Shown here: piece after piece, positions 31,601 through 33,504 of the stretch | Layout of the letters: every line of letters begins with the position of its first letter | Position numbering within the stretch: the stretch's first letter is position 1 | Source: Martinezella lusitana | GTDB taxonomy: Bacteria > Pseudomonadota > Alphaproteobacteria > Rhizobiales > Rhizobiaceae | NCBI RefSeq assembly: GCF_900094565.1 | Contig: NZ_FMAF01000047.1 | Coordinates: forward strand, 1-33,504 | Reading direction: 5' to 3' | Length of the DNA: 33,504 nt | Made by a program: the position numbers and the translations under genes | Notes under the pieces: model-generated | Told to the model about the DNA's origin: nothing | Databases searched by the model: none | What the model saw: the letters and a program-made list of their open reading frames with translations, nothing else

Positions 31601-32819
31601 CTGGCTGCAAGCCACGATCGAGCTTTCCAGCAACTCTCGTATCCTCAACCTGATATTCGGCGATAGCTCGGCGATTGTGCATTATATGCGCAGCATCGGC
31701 TGGAAGCTTAACAAGGTGACCCAGACAGGTTCCAATTTCGGAACGAATCAGCAGCACGACAACCCGCTTCTGTGCGAGATCGGCACCGACACCATGGTGT
31801 CGGACGGGCTTTTCATGATCAACATGCACAAGTCCGCCACCGCATTCCGGCTGGATCACACCAAGATCGGCGAGCGCAACTATCTGGGCAACAACATCTA
31901 CTATCCGCCGGATGGGCGGACAGGTGAAAACTGCCTGCTCGGTACCAAGGTAATGGTTCCCATCGACGGGCCGATCCGGGAGAATGTTGGCCTGCTGGGC
32001 TCACCGTCCTTCGAAATTCCGCGCATGGTGAACCGCGACAAGGAGCTTATCGCCGGCGTCAACGAAGATGACCGACGCAGCCGCCTGAAGCGCAAGAATC
32101 TCTATAACACCATGACGGCGCTCCTCTTCCTGGCAACGCAGTGGGTCATGTTGTTCGCCACGCTGGCGATCTGGGACCGGGCGCTCAACTACTACACCGA
32201 ATGGGCCGAGATCGCGCTCTTCGCCGCTGTGGTCCTGACATCGGCGATCACCATACCATTTTACATTTTTGTGGAGCGCGCCAGCCTGGGCTTCGGCAAG
32301 CTGAAGCCGCAGATGACGACGATCTATGATGTCACATTCTGGCACCATGAACTTCATTGGAAGCTGTCGGACTCGCCGATCACCGGCCTGTTCAGTGGCA
32401 CGCCGTTCCGGCCCATGATCCTGCGCATGCTCGGCGTGAAGGTTGGACGGCGTGTCTATGACGGCGGCAGCAATCTGACTGAGCGCTCCCTGGTGGAGAT
32501 CGGCGACGATGCAACCCTGAACGAAGGATGCGTCATTCAGGCCCATTCGCTGGAAGAGGGCGTGTTCAAGTCCGATTTCATTCGGATTGGCAAGGGCTGC
32601 ACGCTTGGACCTGCTGCCTTTGTCCACTATGGCGTTGTGATGGGCGACGGGTCGGTGGTCGACGTCGACTCCTTCGTGATGAAGGGAGAAGTGCTGGAGC
32701 CAAACTCCATTTGGCAAGGCAACCCGGCGAAGCTGAGTCGCTTCGTGACGCCGGTTCTAACAGGATGCGGAAAAAGGCGCTTGCTGCGAGCGGACTGCCG
32801 TGATTCCATGCCTCGGTGA
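28647..32819 (+). CDS. Pls/PosA-family single-module membrane peptide synthetase (epsilon-polylysine synthetase-like)
   Basis: Protein of 1390 residues. Adenylation domain at ~60-560: A3 YILYTSGTTGKPKG, A4 FDFSAEEIW (Asp264 binds the substrate amino group; Glu268 aligns to pocket position 239), A5 NTYGPTEAT, A7 YRTGDLGRIND, A8 GYRIELGEIE and the catalytic Lys in SNKADLRQLP. Carrier domain ~580-655 with phosphopantetheine Ser609 in DLGANSLLM. No condensation or thioesterase domain; instead come membrane helices (from ~670) interleaved with hexapeptide left-handed beta-helix domains (IGDNTILRKESMILGY, IGDDATLNEGCVIQAH). This is the plan of Pls-type enzymes making isopeptide homopolymers of basic amino acids. 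The last ~20 residues seem derived from the downstream IS. The weak ribosome site AGAGAG precedes ATG 28647. Confidence 0.9.
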   Translation: MKMDQGVDGTELAGGAVTNSSNQPGTRARFGSTDTLVKIHPDLRTIARSQILTGADFSEEGRPDERLDIVFEQLAERFGLLPAVISDGRAWTYQEINKRANQFARLLMDKGVRPGQRVGLLVDRSAETYIALLGVMRAGAAFVPLAAAFPEERMALIIEDADVELVVTIDAYSSRAKQLSVPLVLIDAADAEITARSDAPLQPNAVPSASDDTCYILYTSGTTGKPKGVVIKHQSICNFMRVAAAAYGYRPGDRVYQGMTIAFDFSAEEIWVPFAAGATIVPAPGQLTLVGEELADFLRMNDVTCMACSPTLLSSIESDVPGLRLLLVGGEACPHNLVMRWTKRGRQILNTYGPTEATVTATMGVLVPERSVTIGAPLPTYSIVILDPLVSELAEPGESGEIGIAGIGLAAGYLNRPDLTEQKFIADFIGLPNNPSKRIYRTGDLGRINDDGEIEYQGRIDTQVKIRGYRIELGEIEAVLLDQPAIAQAVVTTWEIEPGRMELVAYYASKTGLPPISRADIARALKQRLPDYMVPSYLEELPAIPMTVSNKADLRQLPKPRGVRLAAERTVVPPRNDDERFLAETLSNVLKFDDVSVEDHFFDDLGANSLLMARFCARVRTRKEWATASIRDIYLHPTVALLAQHLRIPEERTTAINEPCLTHRASNLAYWTCGAAQLLFYGLYSYFGLLLFNYGLNWVYDKLDEPLSLYLRCALLSGGVFFGMSGAAIIAKWLLVGRWKPEAFPIWGLRYYRFWVVQTMIRTAPVVLFRGSPLYSLYLRLLGAKLGRNTVIECRSVPVCTDLISIGDNTILRKESMILGYRAQSGYIHTGRLTIGRDAFVGVGSTLDIDTRIGDGAQLGHSSSLQRGQSIPDGEHWHGSPAVPTTADYCKVRNVSLSKARRILYEAAQLVALFTVVTPLPLLFHSYWENVSDDYQETIGIVAIGTTVTLFGYIAVSLLAATLLPRLFRFFLKPGRTYSLYGFHHWLQATIELSSNSRILNLIFGDSSAIVHYMRSIGWKLNKVTQTGSNFGTNQQHDNPLLCEIGTDTMVSDGLFMINMHKSATAFRLDHTKIGERNYLGNNIYYPPDGRTGENCLLGTKVMVPIDGPIRENVGLLGSPSFEIPRMVNRDKELIAGVNEDDRRSRLKRKNLYNTMTALLFLATQWVMLFATLAIWDRALNYYTEWAEIALFAAVVLTSAITIPFYIFVERASLGFGKLKPQMTTIYDVTFWHHELHWKLSDSPITGLFSGTPFRPMILRMLGVKVGRRVYDGGSNLTERSLVEIGDDATLNEGCVIQAHSLEEGVFKSDFIRIGKGCTLGPAAFVHYGVVMGDGSVVDVDSFVMKGEVLEPNSIWQGNPAKLSRFVTPVLTGCGKRRLLRADCRDSMPR

Positions 32820-33504
32820 TTGCTTGGCAGGAGTGGGACATGCGCGGCAGTGATATCCAGACGGCGGGTCTGTTTTCTTATGTGAGCTGCGAAGCCCGCG
32901 TTCCAAGCAGCCACCCGCTGCGGCCGATCCGCGCGATTGTGGACGAGGCACTGGAAGTTCTGTCCCCCGATTTCGAGGCGATGTATTCAGCGATCGGCCG
33001 CCCGTCGATCCCGCCGGAAAAGTTGCTGCGCGCCCTGTTGTTGCAGGCTTTCTACACGATCCGCTCGGAGCGCCAGCTCATGGAGCAGATGGATTACAAT
33101 CTGCTGTTTAGATGGTTCGTCGGCTTGTCGATGGATGCACCGATCTGGGACGTCACCGTGTTCACCAAGAACCGCGAGCGCCTGTTGGCGGGCGACATCG
33201 CTGCCAAGTTCCTGGCGGCCTTGCTGAGCCAGCCGCGGGTTAAGGCACTGCTGTCGGACGAGCACTTCTCGGTGGACGGTACCTTGATAGAAGCCTGGGC
33301 CAGCATGAAGAGCTTCAAGCCCAAGGACGAGACCGATGGTGACGACACCGACGGCAGCGGCGCTGGCAGTGAAGGGAAACAACCGCCAAAGCCCGCAGAT
33401 CGCAACTCCGAGCGCGATTTCCACGGCGAGAAGCGCAGCAACGCAACCCACGCGTCGACCACCGACCCGGATGCCAGGCTTTACAAGAAGGCTCGCGGTC
33501 AGGC
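32757..33504 (+). mobile_element. IS5/IS1182-like insertion sequence, left part (cut by window edge)
   Basis: The left boundary is inferred near 32757: Pls-family similarity stops at about SRFVTPV, and the following GC-rich segment leads into a transposase gene without spacer genes. The terminal repeat cannot be confirmed because the right end lies outside the window. It inserted in or at the end of the peptide synthetase gene. Confidence 0.6.
32840..33504 (+). CDS. IS5/IS1182-like DDE transposase, N-terminal part
   Basis: The first 221 codons of a transposase continuing past the window edge. The N-terminal DUF772-like domain is readable (SSHPLRPIRAIVDEALEVLS, GRPSIPPEKLLRALLLQAFY, RSERQLMEQMDYNLLFRWFV). 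DEHFSVDGTLIEAWASMKSF holds the first catalytic Asp of the DDE fold, and ERDFHGEKRSNATHASTTD with DPDARLYKK is typical of this group. ATG 32840 has GGAG about 8 bp upstream. It differs from the transposase fragments at 1-327 and 14430-14570, so at least two IS types are present. Confidence 0.9.
   Translation, partial: MRGSDIQTAGLFSYVSCEARVPSSHPLRPIRAIVDEALEVLSPDFEAMYSAIGRPSIPPEKLLRALLLQAFYTIRSERQLMEQMDYNLLFRWFVGLSMDAPIWDVTVFTKNRERLLAGDIAAKFLAALLSQPRVKALLSDEHFSVDGTLIEAWASMKSFKPKDETDGDDTDGSGAGSEGKQPPKPADRNSERDFHGEKRSNATHASTTDPDARLYKKARGQ

Noticed and set aside
1..33504. CRISPR arrays, tRNA, rRNA, riboswitches
   Set aside because: No regularly spaced direct repeats, no cloverleaf or conserved RNA sequences were seen on reading both strands.

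Overview
The window looks like an accessory region, probably a plasmid or genomic island, from a Rhizobiales alphaproteobacterium (Rhizobium/Agrobacterium/Sinorhizobium-like). The grounds are the GC-rich codon usage, FNR/FixK-type anaeroboxes (TTGA[C/T]-N4-ATCAA), IS5-family fragments, a Pls/PosA-type peptide synthetase and an FNR-boxed copper cluster. This is inferred from protein resemblance; there is no rRNA or other taxonomic marker. I found no tRNA, rRNA or CRISPR array.

Layout. (1) 1-1930: the 3' part of an IS5-family transposase abuts the C-terminal third of an aldehyde dehydrogenase, followed by an intact zinc alcohol dehydrogenase (adhP-like) and a frameshifted stub of a second alcohol dehydrogenase. 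(2) 2048-14246: a three-gene export operon of the yhiI-rbbA-yhhJ type (HlyD-like fusion protein, ABC-ABC-permease fusion, ABC-2 permease). It is split between genes 2 and 3 by a 7098-bp transposon. (3) 6027-13124: that transposon is a TniA/TniB/TniQ (Tn402/Tn5053-like) element with TGTCG...CGACA ends and a 5-bp AGGGA target duplication. It carries an HxlR regulator plus an NmrA-type oxidoreductase as cargo, a nested 190-bp MITE, and a convergent serine recombinase. Removing it and one AGGGA copy restores the rbbA stop (TGA) one base before the yhhJ ATG.

(4) 14430-18672: an IS5 remnant, an acyltransferase-3 membrane protein, a GNAT acetyltransferase flanked by 82-bp inverted repeats, and two small exported proteins. 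(5) 19210-25577: a copper cluster behind an FNR-type box: a 54-aa membrane protein, a Cys/His-rich exported protein, a Tat-exported multicopper oxidase, a His-tailed membrane protein, an ICMT-like methyltransferase, a Cu(I) P1B-ATPase, a Met-rich EF-hand protein and a collapsed MFS gene, closed by a hairpin. The genes are tightly packed or overlapping, and the proteins together suggest export of Cu(I) and its periplasmic oxidation and buffering. (6) 25651-27637: an SbmA/YddA-like ABC transporter with eroded ATPase motifs and a truncated nucleotidyltransferase. (7) 27638-28646: about 1 kb without an intact gene but with a textbook FNR-type promoter. (8) 28647-32819: a 1390-residue Pls/PosA-family single-module peptide synthetase, with a new IS inserted at its 3' end (transposase running off the window).

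The strongest observations are the precisely delimited Tn402-like insertion in the export operon, the ~1-kb inverted-repeat-flanked GNAT unit, the Pls-like synthetase, and the two FNR-type promoters, one of which no longer has an intact gene behind it.
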